Assembly (NCBI GenBank): GCA_037954235.1
Contig: JBBMOA010000002.1
Span: 9,083,009-9,147,008, forward strand
Length of the DNA: 64,000 nucleotides
Origin: Aulostomus chinensis
Taxonomy: Eukaryota > Chordata > Actinopteri > Syngnathiformes > Aulostomidae
Direction: 5' to 3'
Of the stretch, positions 40,690 to 53,906 are shown piece after piece (the stretch's first letter is position 1; each line of letters begins with the position of its first letter). Made by a program: the position numbers and the translations under genes. Under the pieces are notes generated by a model, which did no database searches, had not been told where the DNA came from, and worked only from the letters and a program-made list of their open reading frames with translations.

Positions 40690-40935
40690 GCCTGTTTATG
40701 TTACCTATTGGAGACCTTTTCTGATACAAATACTAACCTTATCAGGACCTTTTGTCCTCAAGGGGACAAAGACCAGGTCCTAGTGCTGCACAACATACTT
40801 TCTGAGCTCCTGGTTACAGTTAAGGTCTGAATTGAGGTTAGGATAAGTCAGGGTTAGGATTAGGCTGTCCACATGAATGGAAGTCAGTGGAAAGTCCTAA
40901 TAAGGACAGCAGTGCTGTGTGTGAGTATGTAAACA
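40690..40935. repeat. Probable decayed MITE-like repeat
   Basis: Contains ccttttgtcctcaaggggac, aagaccaggtcctagtgctg, repeated ggttaggat units and aaggacagcagtgctgtgtg. These are hallmarks of a dispersed fish element with tgtcc/ggaca ends. The ends cannot be defined here. Confidence 0.35.
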
Positions 40936-42557
40936 CTGTGCGTCCACAGATATTTGTGCAACACAGGAAATAATAATGAACCTGGAAGGAAAAGCCTCAA
41001 ATGTCAACCTGTCTTTTGTAACGTCTCACTTTCAAACAACGGTACTCCCAGAGGTGAGCGAGCAAACACAAGTGTGAGGCAGGTTAAGTGGAGGCGTGTT
41101 TAAAAGGCCATGAATGCGTTAAAGAAGCCGTTTAGTGAAGCTATGCTGTCCTGTGCTATTTGCTGCTGCATGAAGGAAGGAAGGAAGGAAGGAGGGGGTC
41201 AGTGTTTTCACAGGCAGGCCTGGAGATAAGAGCTCACTCTGGCTGAGTGAGATGTTTCCCCTCCTCGTTCCTTCTCCAGACGCTACGAAACATCCAGAAC
41301 ACGCCGAGCTGCACCGGCGCACAGTGCAGAAGACCCACTGACACGATTGCTCAGCCCCGTCTTGTCTTTGAGCTCAAATATACAATTTTATACAGTTATC
41401 TCTTTGATTATATGAAAGCTTTAATCAGTCACTCTTTTTTGTAATAGCCACAATTTCAAGAGTCCCAGTGAACTGAAATAACTGATGCTGGGTTCCATCA
41501 ATTTTGCTGCTGCTTCTTATTTCATATAAATAATTACTGGTAAATGTTAGAAAAAAATTGTTTTCCTCCAAAAGCTTACACCTATTTTCATTGCTTCTTA
41601 TACTTTACTGCAAATTTTCATGCACTGAAACAAATTTTTTTAATTCATGTCAGGCATCCACAGGACTCTGAGTCAGTAGCAGGTATTATTTGTTGAAACA
41701 GGGTTTCAAACATTGAAACATTGACTTTTCAAACTGAAGTAGTTGGTTGTGGCTTTGACAAAAATAAGGAAATGTGAGATTTTAATAGTCCAAGTGAATT
41801 AAAAGGCTTCGTTTGATTCTGGATTCACATGCTTTTCATGCTCGAACGCCCCAGCGGCCCCTCGTCAGCCAGCATTCTGTCACCCCTTCACTCGTCGGCC
41901 GTGGTCTCAGTTCGTAAAATTAAGGAGTGACGACAATATCATGTGTTTGAATAAATTTAATGCCACCCAAAAAAAAAAAAAAAAAAGTAAGCAGAAGTAA
42001 AAAGATTCCTGAGACATATTTACAGTTGAGGTTCCAGCTACGCCTGCCAACAGCACTATTTTCTCTTGATGCTTGACATGTTGCACTTAAAAAAAAAACG
42101 ACAACTTGTGTATCGGTTTTTTGTCACTATGAAGCTTTGATCCAAAAAATAATAAATAAAAAAATTCTACAGCACTACGAATAACTAATGCTTGCATATC
42201 AAATCTCTGGGTGGGTGGTTTAGAGTAATTATCACAATGGCATTTATCATATCCACGTCTTAAAGAGGTAATCACTTCTGGACTTTAAAAAAAGGGCACT
42301 ACGTTTCGAATACTTGTGTTGTTGAATCATGATGTCATGGCGTCATGTCACAATAAAGAGAGAAGCCTCCTCAGAAAGATGCATAATTAATCTAATGTTC
42401 CCTTCACTGCTCCAATAGACAAAAATGTTCTTAAAAAGTTCCTTCATATGTAGAGCACCTTAAAGTTTTCTGCATCTGGAATAAAAGGAAACAGCAAGTC
42501 CATCATATGAACTGGGCTCTGTTGTCAACGTGTCAGCGGTGCAAACACAGACCACAC
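40936..42557 (-). other. kif23 downstream sequence and probable 3' UTR
   Basis: The right part must be kif23 3' UTR. The only minus-strand polyadenylation-like hexamer I noticed nearby is ATTAAA at 41956-41961, followed at some distance by no clear GT-rich element, so the end is not fixed. A18 at 41969-41986 and a (GAAG)n run near 41174 are the only other features. Confidence 0.35.
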
Positions 42558-45500
42558 TTACTTCTGATAGCCCAGGCCCATGCTGGCGCCCGCCACTGGA
42601 GCCTGGATGGAGGAAAAGTGTGTTCAGTTCTCTTTTAAGAGTGGTGATCAGGACAACCATCAATATCTAAAGACACGCAGAAGTCATCATAGGCCATATG
42701 TCATGTGCCCAGTGAACAAACATTTAGTGGTTATTAGACTTTGTACCCGGTTTTCTATTCCGTCCATTGGATCTGGTCCCTCTGCAGATCCCGATCTCCT
42801 TTTACGACTGAAACAAAAAGAAACAGTTTGGTTAAATTAAAACAGGAGTTGTCACCCTGTGAATTGGACTTTTATTGGGGGAAATTTGATGTGGGATTTG
42901 TTGGCATTAATACAAGAGTATAGACAAAGAACAAGATGAAGTTTTGGGACACAAACTTGTCGTCCTGACACCCACAGAGGCCAGCGGACCCCTAGTTAGC
43001 TTAGCACAATGGACAGTAGCATGGAGAGCAAACTGTCAAGACTTCAAATTAACTTTTCTCCAACAGTCTTTGCCTGCATGAAGGTAACTCAGGCTTTTCA
43101 TTACAGTTGATAGTAATAAACATTTAAAATCAAGATATTGTAATTTCCGAATTAGATACACCTGTGAAATTACTCTCCTGAAGAGGCTGCAGTCAAAAGT
43201 GCCAGTTTAACTTTGGTAAAGAAAATCAAATGTTTGTTGATGGCGAGGAGAACAACTGCAGGCAATCATGGCCGCCCATGTAAGCGAGGATGAGGAGGGT
43301 TACCACCGGATAAACTGTGATTCTGAACCCGAGTTTTTGATGACTGATCAAATAAATTGGAGGGATGCTAACACTTCCCGCCCACTGCTATTTATTGTGC
43401 TAAGCTAACTAGCAGTCAGGCAGTCTTGGTGGGTCTCAGCTCTTTAGTGCAGCACAGAGGAGGGAAGAGCATCCATCTTCTTGTCTGGTTCTGGGATGAG
43501 AAGGCATGCCTGCTCCTTTGCTGGGGTTTCTACAATAGACTTGGAGAATACTTGATTCTGATTGGCTGGCAGGGCGCATCTCTCATTTCAGATGTGTGGA
43601 TATTTAAGTAGGTAGTTTGAGTGAGGCTGTCTGGTCACCACCCTAAATTCATGAGCTGGCTACATACAGAGAGAGTGGGACACATAGTGTTGTATTTATC
43701 CATCACTTGAAGAATCAAAGTGTTGGTGTGCGCTGGTTTGGTTAAGTTTATCCTGCTGGCACCCAGGAAGAAAAAAACACACCTGTACACAGGCTACACT
43801 AGGACTACTGCACTTTATGGTCCATGTTGTTGACTACTAGAATTCTGGTAAGAATACTAGTTGTAAACTAAAATCTGTCACAAGATGCTGTTTGCCTTTA
43901 AACACACACAAAGTGGTTCTAGGACTATATTCTGCAGTACTTGGGCACATACCTTGGGGCAGTTGGGGCCATTTGTTTCAACGTCTCAATGTCAGTGAAC
44001 TGCACAGCCTGCCCACCACCCCTGGTTTTAAAAACGCTGCCCTGAGGAAGTAAAATCAAAAAGATACTCACACGGATTCAAAAAAAGATGAGAGGAAGAA
44101 ATACGACAAAATGACAGAGGGAGTGTCCCTTTAATGTCTGAAAACACCCAAAGGTGAAACAGAAAGGGATTAAGTCCAAATCAAATGCATGCACCAAATA
44201 ATCAAAGATGCTGAGTTCCATCAGGCAGTAACTTCATTTTACCTTGATCAGCTTGGTCTCAATCTCCCCGTCGGAGGCAAGCTCCTGATGCCTAAGCACG
44301 TACTTGTGGCATTTAGACAGAGCTTTCTCACTGGGGGTGGAGACCTGGATGGCATTGGGTAGGATTGGCTGTAAGACCGTGTCTAGGTCCAAATTAGAAG
44401 CTGGTTTGTGGTCTACCCATTTCTCTCGCCTGTCAATAGGAGGGGGGGCTAGCATCTGATGACCCCAGCGTGAAAGAGACAAACCAGGATTATTACAAGT
44501 GACACTAGCAGGGACCATTTAGGCACTGATGTGGGTTAGTGGTCAGAGGGGTGTCGGCGTGTTCAACTGGAAATGATGGAGGGACGGACCACACGAGAGC
44601 ATGAGTCACCAATCTCACTTTGCTTCCAAATGACTTGAGGCAGTATTCAACATGGAATCCCAATGAAGAGAAATACCATGTGTAGATGGAAGAAGACAAA
44701 CGCTGGCAGTAGTGAGTGGGGAACACCGAGAACACTCACTATTACTTCGACGTCAAATTGCTCTCTGTTGATCGCTGCAGCTTCATTTCCAGCCCAACAA
44801 GTAAACACACCCACGGCAAGGAAAGGGTTGCTGCAGTTTATGAGAACTGACGTGCAAAGCAGCAGAAAAGTTCAGAGGAGTCAATGAAGGATAAACCACA
44901 TGCAAGAATCAAACTGAAGGTTTTAGACCAGAATCAAAGACTCCTGCGGGGCACCAGTGACACTTCTAACTCAATCAAGCCGAATACCACAGGAATTTAA
45001 GAAGAAAAAAAAATTATATATACATACACGTGTGTGTGTGTGTGTGTGTAAAAGTGAACATGAACTTTTTACATTCAATCCAAATTGTAGAAAATGAGGG
45101 AAAGATTTTTGTTCCCCTTCAACTTTGATTTTCCCCTTTCAGTTAACCGACTACTAAATACAGTTTAAATTAAATGTATCTATGTGCATTTTAACTTTTA
45201 AATGGAGAAAAATGAAGTTTGTGGTGAAGCGGTGCGGCTACAAATCTGTTCCACTACTGCACAAAAATAAGTGTTGCACAAGTGCAGAGAGCAAGTTCGG
45301 TAACAAGAGAGAACTACAAGCTCGATACACAACGACTCATGAGCAGGGTCGTCGTCTGTTTTGCCCACCAGCCATTGAACACTGTTTTATTGGTGACTGA
45401 CCATTGTTGTGTTTTGGCTGCCAGCCACTCTTGTGTTACCAGTATTAGGCTAGTGGCTGGGGCTAATATAGCGCCCTGCTCATGAGGGCACTATGGGAAA

Positions 45501-48500
45501 TGCTCAGAATGCAAATATGGAGGATCGACGAGGGACAGAGGAGCCAAAGACATTCATGAGAAGCTACTGATGCATTTCTACTTGAGCAGATAGAGCTGCT
45601 CCCATAAGCTGGTGAGCAACTAACAGTCAAAGACACTCTAGGCAACCAACACACACTAACCCTTGTGCCTGCCTCTTGGGCTAGCCCATAGACATGAGTT
45701 GTAGAAGGGGCCTCAGTGTCTGGGGCCCAGCGCTGGCCTCTCCTGCGACCCAGACTGCTGGTGCTGTGGCATGGGGCAGGGGTCCTGCTCCTGTTCTGGG
45801 GAGTTCCAGCATGCCTATTCTGGCTGCTTGAGTCTAGAGGGCACCTCTGCTCCCAGTCCGAGATGCAGGAGGCAACTGAAGGATAAGCTGAAGAGGAGGG
45901 GGGGCAGGGGTCCTGAGCTGCTCTAACTCTAAACTGATATGCGTGGGAAGTGGGTTGGCTGAAGTCCTGCAAAGTGATGAGGGAATGGGGCCAGAGCATT
46001 GTGGGTGTTAATGGAGTAAAATAACCAACAGTTTCAAATATAGAAGCGGCTGCTGGCGATTGTAAATATGGAAACCTTGGAATTTCTGTTGAGAATTATC
46101 ACAATATTAGTAGCATGCAACATTGGAAAGGTAAATTTGGTTTCAAAAAGAGTGCAATAAAGTGATGACAATACCGAAGCAGACAGACTGAATGACTCAC
46201 AGGAAGTGGTGACGGCGACGCAGACCTCTTCTGGCCGACATTGCGGTCTCTGTCCCTCGAGGGCCTCTCTGGACGCTCGGCGCTGCAGCTGCTACTGCTC
46301 TCTGTTACGATCGCTTTGAGCTGCTTCAGCTTTTCATCCTTTACCCACAACTTGTTCTGCATCTCTAGCTGTTTGGCATTCACTCGCCTATCCTGAGCAC
46401 AGAATACCAGAGTGAGAGGCCAGACCCTGGACAGGACACAGGTTTCATGTTTGGTTTTTGGCCAAAAAATTATCTGATTGCAAACTTTACAACATGTGGC
46501 TCATAGATCTTGACAATATTCAACTTTACATGTGTTACATCATGGCGCTATTGAATCCACCGGATTGTATTACTGCCATACACAGAACAGTTGACAGACT
46601 ACGACTGGTACAACAGCTTCTCCTTAATGACAGGCTATGATCCCAATGTCTGACAATTCAACCACTAAAATGTTTGTTTGTTTGTTTTTGAATGAAAAAT
46701 ACAGCACTCCGGACCCAAGAGAGAATTGAACATCCCAGTATGTCACTATCAATGTAACAGTCACCCACCACCAGCAGGGGGCAGTGCAAGAGGAAAACGT
46801 TCCCTGTCCAGCACATTCAATAAAATAAAAACAAAGTACAGCACAGATCATTCAGTTCAAAGAAATAAAACTTAACTGGAACCAAACGTATCAGTGAATA
46901 CACACTGAACTGCCTTGTATTCTCAATAATAAATCAGTAGTACTGACGCAACTGTGTTGTTGCCGATGTCAGAGGTCCTGTATTCAGTGCTGAATATGAA
47001 ACTACTTGATATGCACAGCATCAAGGGAAATACATGTCCCTTGTTGAACTTCTCCACTTTTCAAGGTGTGTGGAGAATGAAAGAAAATCTAAAGAAGTGA
47101 AAAAGCTCCGGCAACACTTGGTCTAATAAAGTTGTTCAGTAAAGTACAACGTGTTTTGGCTTGTGGCCTTCATCAATCATACTGGGACGTCCTGTTGGTC
47201 CTGACCCAACTGTTGAGAACCACTGGACCAGGGTCGTTAGCAAAGTGGTTCGCAAGGCAGGTGGTATGAGCATCCTATCAACATACAAATAACCAAATAT
47301 GAGCGAGAGATAATTCCACCTACACACTCCTTCTCCCACTTGAGTCTGGTGTCGCTGACCACGCCCTGCATCCTGAGCTCCATTCGCTTCCTCTCCGCCA
47401 GCTCCCTCTGCAGCCTCTGAGCTCGAGTCTCCAGCTCCTGCTCAAGTGAGCGTTTGTCCTGCTCATATGTGTCAGTTGTCTTCTGCAGGATGTCAATCTG
47501 GGGGCGACATGTGATGAACATCCTTATTTCCTGACATTAGTTTTTCCAACAAAACAAGATTTAAAACAAAAGCTTCTCTAAGAAATGGAGCTACATTTTC
47601 CATGATTTGTCACGGATTGCTGATCAGTTGTAGAGGATGAAAAAAAGTTGCCAATTTAAGGGAGAAACTACCTTGTACTCCAGGGTTTGGGATTTCTTCT
47701 CCAATCGTTCAATCTCCGACCTCTGGTTGCTGATGACTTTTTCCTTCTCGCACAGTTTGCTTTGCTGATCAACGATAGCATGATCCTTCGAACTGAGCCG
47801 ACCGTCAAACTGCTGCAGCATCGACTTCAGTGTATCAGCTGCACAGGAGAAAACACAAATGTGGCTAATATTTGACTTGAGAAGCTTTTCAAAAAGGTAC
47901 CGTGTTGCTCTTTAATGGGGACGTTCAAATGTAGCGTTTTAAATCTTAATCTGTGTACTGCTTAAGTTTGGCTTGGACATTGCGCTTTGGCACAGGAGTC
48001 CTGGAAGAGTTTGATGACACATCAAAACATTTTAGATAAATTCAAATTCATGCATCTTTGTGACCTTGAAACCAGATCCACTAAACTTTAACTGTTTACA
48101 AATTCCATGCTCTTTATAAAAAACTCATATTTAATGTGATATTCAGTGAATTTAAAGACAAATATATTAAAATTTAATATGTTCACAAAACGAGCTATGA
48201 AGTTATGCACAGATTATTATCAGTAGTACCGTATTTTCCGCACTATAAGGACAGCACCTAAAAGCCTTTAATTTTCTCAAAAACCGACAGTGCGCCTTCT
48301 AATCCGATGCGCCTTATATCTGGATCAATATTGGTTAATTATGGCGACCGTAGTCAGGGGGCGTCGCCGAAGTACCAGCAGTAAAAACGGTAAAGCGGAA
48401 TTCCAGTCCCACACCACTTGTGTGTGTATAAAGACCCCAAAATGGCAACTTTCAAGAGACACGCTCACGACGCAGAGTTCAAACTCAAGGCTATCAATCA

Positions 48501-51500
48501 GCAGCTACCGGTACGTACGGTACCGTATTGTGAATGCACCAACTTGTTTTGGGAGTGAACGGAGTTGTCAGAACGTTGGTTTGTATTCTACGAATAAAGT
48601 TTGACTGACTGACTTAGCTGACTGTTTTGTTGACATTCCCTTTAGCGCAGCTCCATCTAGTGGATGCATAACGCAAACCCCAGCCACGACAGGAGTTTCT
48701 ACTCTATGCGCCTTATAATGCGGTGCGCCCTGTATATGAAAACAGTTTTAAAACAGGCCATTCATTGAAGGTGCGCCTTATAGTGCGGAAAATACGGTAG
48801 TAATATTTCATTCTTTGTAAGTGAGCTTTAAAATGAGAAATCAGTCATTTTCAGATGAGAACTCAATATCTTTGGGTTTTTTTCTTGTGATTCTCTTGGT
48901 GTCACAATCACAACAAGCCAGTGAATAAATGAATACGCTAGTAAATATCATCTGATGCTTTGCAAGCCAGTGTGTACCAGTATTGTTGAACTGCACAGTC
49001 ATCATCTGACGGATGCGATGTCTTTTCTCCAGAACCTGGATCAGGTGCGGTAGCGTCTGATCATCAGCAGGGTCCACCAGGTCACAAGGAGGCAGAGGTG
49101 GAAGGCTTTCAATGAGCTGAGTCAGCAAACCTGGGTCATCTAGAGCGGGACATTTTGTGTAGAATCGGTCACATCAAATAAACCAAACGCTGCATATGTT
49201 ACACATCCTTCCATGTTTACAGCCTGAATCCCTTTCACAGGTTTCCCCTCAGGCTGCTCTTCACAAACTAATTCAGATATTTCGTTTCTAGTCATTCGTC
49301 TGTCATGGGCCTTTTGTCAGCCAGCGACATAAATCTCTGGCAGGTAGAGAATCAAGGCCTACGTCCTGTAGTGAGTGATCTAAGCATTACCGGCATTGCT
49401 GGGCCCTCCTCGGTCCACCAGGTGACGCGACAGCTCATCTCTAAATGCCTGGTTTCTGTGTCTGCGTCCTGCAGTGAGGCCACAGATCGGCCGGTCAACT
49501 GGCCGCGCTACTTCAACCTCTTGCGTCATCTCTGCAAAGCGCATCACCAGCTGCAACACCGACAGACCCATAACACGTCATTCAAACATTAGTAATCTTA
49601 AACCTTTGTTCTACACATCACGTAGTTCTTCAACACAACAAACAAACCCTCATAAGATCATGTCTGAGACTGTGACAGCCTGTCAAATATTTATTACAAA
49701 AAGATGCAAGAGGTTGATTCAGCTTTGCAAAGGATGACAACACCTTCCTCTGAGATGGACTAATGATGCAGCGTCTTACCATAGTTTCTTCATAATCGTC
49801 AGCCTTCGGGTTGACACACACAATCATCCTCACTTTTCCTTCTCCGTCGAAGTAGTTTTTAAACAGATGTGTTACTTTAGAGTCCCTGTATGGAACCATC
49901 TGGAAGAGAGGGACTTGTGTAACTGCACCGCTGGACTAGCACCACTGACAGAAATATCATTCATATTACTCTATTGACCTACAACAGAGAAATAAAGTGC
50001 AATCTATTAGACATATAATGGATGCTACAGTGATGGACAGATAAAAGTCAAACCTTATTCGTTCCACACATCTGGTTCTCTCGCAGAACTTCCATACATG
50101 TGCGCAGTGTCATCAAAGACTGGTTAATGTTACCTGTCAGTGAGAGACACTGATGTTGGCTGCACAATTATTGTTATTTAGTACAATTCCCTCAGTTGAA
50201 AACAATCAGACACAGAGAGAAGAGCTGTGGTTGACCCCAGAAAGAGAGTGGCAAGTTACTGATAAACTGACCTGCTTCACGGAGTCGGCTGCCCTCTGCT
50301 CTGGTTCTGCTGGTGCGTTCACTGCCTGCCAGGTCAACCAAACACAGCTGGCTTACATTCACCTGGTTCTTATCCTGAAATTGAATGACAGACTTCTAGT
50401 ATTAACACCAAATCTCTGGAATTATACTATTCTTCATAGCCTTGGTAGCTTAAAATGTAAAGCAATAGTATTCTACTAACCTGGCAGTTGGAGGGTGAAC
50501 AGATATCAAAACACAAGTACAATACTAGTTATGTAGATATAAAGCTGCAGCTCACCTGTAGAATGTGGTCCCCATCGGCATCAAGTGGCGCCTGCACCAA
50601 CTTTAAGGTGAACACACTGTGGGAGCGGCTGGATTCACGGTTGAGCTGAGTGTTGGCTATCCTTCTTTTCTTTTGTCCTGGAAAAGGCATCATTTATCAC
50701 ATAAAATGTGCGTCAGCAACAATGGAGGTCAAACTAATGTTCCAATAAAGTCAACAGCTTTAACACTTGTTCACCTTTTTCTGCTAATTTACATGGAAAT
50801 GAAAATCTATCAAACACATGGAGTGACCACTCCGAATGGATCTAGTACCTGAGGAAAGTTACAGCTGCCTTCTTATGAGACGATACTCATGTTTGGAGGG
50901 GAATCATAAAATAAACTTTTAAATGTTATGAAAAAAGATAAAAATAGCGGGGGGGGGGTCCATAGTCACCATTTCAACTTCATCCGATCATGTTAAAACT
51001 CAGCTGTTAGCACTGATTTATTACAGACGAGGCGTAACTGACATCTGTTTGCTAAGCTTCTGAGGTCTGATGGTGTTAAGTTTGTGCTTTCTACAGACGG
51101 TTTGTCTCGACTGTTGGCTACGATGCCAAACGTGGCCATAGTTGGTTTCGTGTCTCGGTTTCTCCAGTTTTATGTGACTGATGCTCTGTGAAAGACATCG
51201 GAGGAAGAGCACTACTCATGCACACTCACTTTTCCACACAACTCCTCAAAGAAGTGACTCCATTATGGCAAGATTGCATAATATGTATGTATGTATGTAT
51301 GTATGTATCTATCTATCATATCTATATAAAATTTATATATAAAAAATTTCCCATACATTGATTTGTTTGTGGTGACTAACAACAACAACAACATCGACCT
51401 GACAGCCTATTTTTTTGGTCATACTGGTAAAATCTTACATTCCTGTAGAGCTGCTCAGTGATTGTGCTCCCAGACTAACATCTGCAGTAAAAAGAACATC

Positions 51501-53856
51501 AGAGCACCAGATTGAGAGAGGATGGGAAATGAGAAGGTAGAAACACACGTATCACAGATGCTGTATTAAATAATAGTCATACAATGCAAGGCAACTACAA
51601 CTGAGGGCCACGCCCACTCACCCTTCCAGAACACTTCAAAAGCCTCCTCTGTAGATTTTACTTCAACTTCTGTGCAGCCAGCAACATACATGTTGTGATT
51701 CTGATCTTCACGCAGAATCTTGGATTGAGGGGCTCTGAAAGATGTTGATGTCGGTCAGCAGACATGTTTGAATCAGTCTTCATAAAATTTAGTAACGCTA
51801 GCAAAGAAGCAAAAATAGTGGTGTTAAAAACACGTCCAGATATATGATGTAGGGAGGCAGTCCAGCACATTCAGGTCACAGACATATGCACATAACAAAG
51901 CTAAAGCCATTCAGGGAGTTCAACAGTTACACTACCAGCAGGGAGCAAATCTACCTTCAGCCACCAGGTGACAGAGCTAGGAAACCATGACATGAATGCT
52001 AATCACAGGGATGATTCATGGGACGGACCACAGATGGCCTGTGTGACACATTTGCTACAGCCAAGTTACAACTTCAACAACAACATTAACAGTATTTGAA
52101 AGTTTTTGTCCCCCCCCCCAAGAACACATACACAAACTCATTGTTCCGTGCAGGCGTGCCTCCACCAAGCCACCTGACAAAGACAGGGTTTAAAAAATGT
52201 ACTGCATCAACACAAAGCTACACTAATTCAGTAAATACAGGGAATCAAGAGCAGTGAGGGAAACAACAGAATTAAGTGGTTTAAACCCATTAGAAAATAA
52301 TCTGCATTTAATGTACGTATGGTGTGACTTTAAGAGTGCAAATGAGTCTCTCATGCTAGGGACCACAAACAAAATAATTCCTAGTGTAAAAGCTGGAAAC
52401 TGTCTCACTTTGGTCTGATGGGGTCAAATGGAGCATCCTCAAGGAGATCGTAGATGTAGTTATTATAGATTTCGATGTAGGACACAAAAACGCTGTAACA
52501 GCAGTCGTCATCCACATTCTCAGACTTGCTCGCCTCCTCTGGACTGATCATGTCTGCAAACTCAGGGTCGGCCTTCTGCCTGAAGAAGAAGAAAAGAAAA
52601 AAAAGAGCCAGATAAAGAAAAAAGCTAAACTGTAAACATAGAGTCTGAATAATACTTGTTAATATGATCAACTGCTGTTACCTGGAGGAGGGAGTTTTTG
52701 GCACAGAGGGTTGACTGTTTCGCTTCTGTCGCTCCAGGAGAGCATCAACTTGATTCTGTATCTCCATCCCATTTTTGTCATCAGGTTTGAACACCTGATG
52801 AAGATGTGGGTTAGGTATAAAGAAACGTCCAAACACATAGACACTAAAACCCGTCTTAAAGCAAACATTGAACTGGCCTCCTAAACAATACAACTCTAGA
52901 CTTCTCCCCTGATGCCCCGTATTTCTACACAGTGTGCGACTGATCTGGAGGGCATCACCCACCAGCAGCTGATGGGGCCACTTCCTTATGTGATTCATAC
53001 ACTCAATAATGGCAGGGATGCTTATTCACTCCTGATATATCAAGTAGCACTGACACATATTAGCAGAGTTTAAAACTTGATTTCTTACAAATCTCTTGGC
53101 CTGGAAGGGACCAATACTATTGAAAAGCATGTCCAAGGAACGAGGAAGGAGACCACCTTCTCCAGGCATGCCAGTCATGGTGTAGGTTTTACCACTTCCA
53201 GTCACACCGTATGTAAACAGCAGACCTGTGGACACGGAATATCACAACTTCAAACACACTTTGCAAAGAAAGGAGTAACAAATAAACAAGTAATTTTTTT
53301 CCAGTTGTGTTTAAAATAAAAACTAAAATCAAGGACAGGTAATACAGAAAATGACTAAAAACTAGTACTTCCAGTAATAGAGAGTTGATAGATTAGTGAT
53401 TGTACACTGAGCATATCATATATGTGATAACCTCAACATGCCTTCGGCTCACCTACCATTTTTACTGTGAATAAGATCCTCCACTAATGGCCGTACAACA
53501 TCCTCAAACAGCTCCATTTGATTGGTGTTAATGCCAAACACTTTTTTAAAACAGTACTGCGTCTGAAATATAAACAAAGATAATGAAGTACAGGTGAATG
53601 ATAGGTATTCCTCCCAATATCAACAATAAGAGTGGCTTGATCACATATTCATTTACTTTTTCTTCAGAATGTGGTGTGATGTATAGAGTAAAGCCTTTAC
53701 AACCATTTCTCAGAATACACCAATCATAAAACAGATGTCAAGGTCAAAAGACCACACCACCGGAAACTAGAAATACACCGTCAGTTTTATTATTCTCCGA
53801 TTTCTCTGCTTGCTCATATTGAGCTCTTGAATGGCATGAAAGTCCACTTCAGTGTG

Positions 53857-53906
<50 letters not shown>

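Noticed and set aside
45661..45912. A shorter version of kif23 exon 18 starting at 45912
   Set aside because: Its acceptor (gcagctcag) has a poor pyrimidine tract. The 45966 acceptor is stronger and gives 102 codons, matching the human exon length. It remains possible as a minor form.
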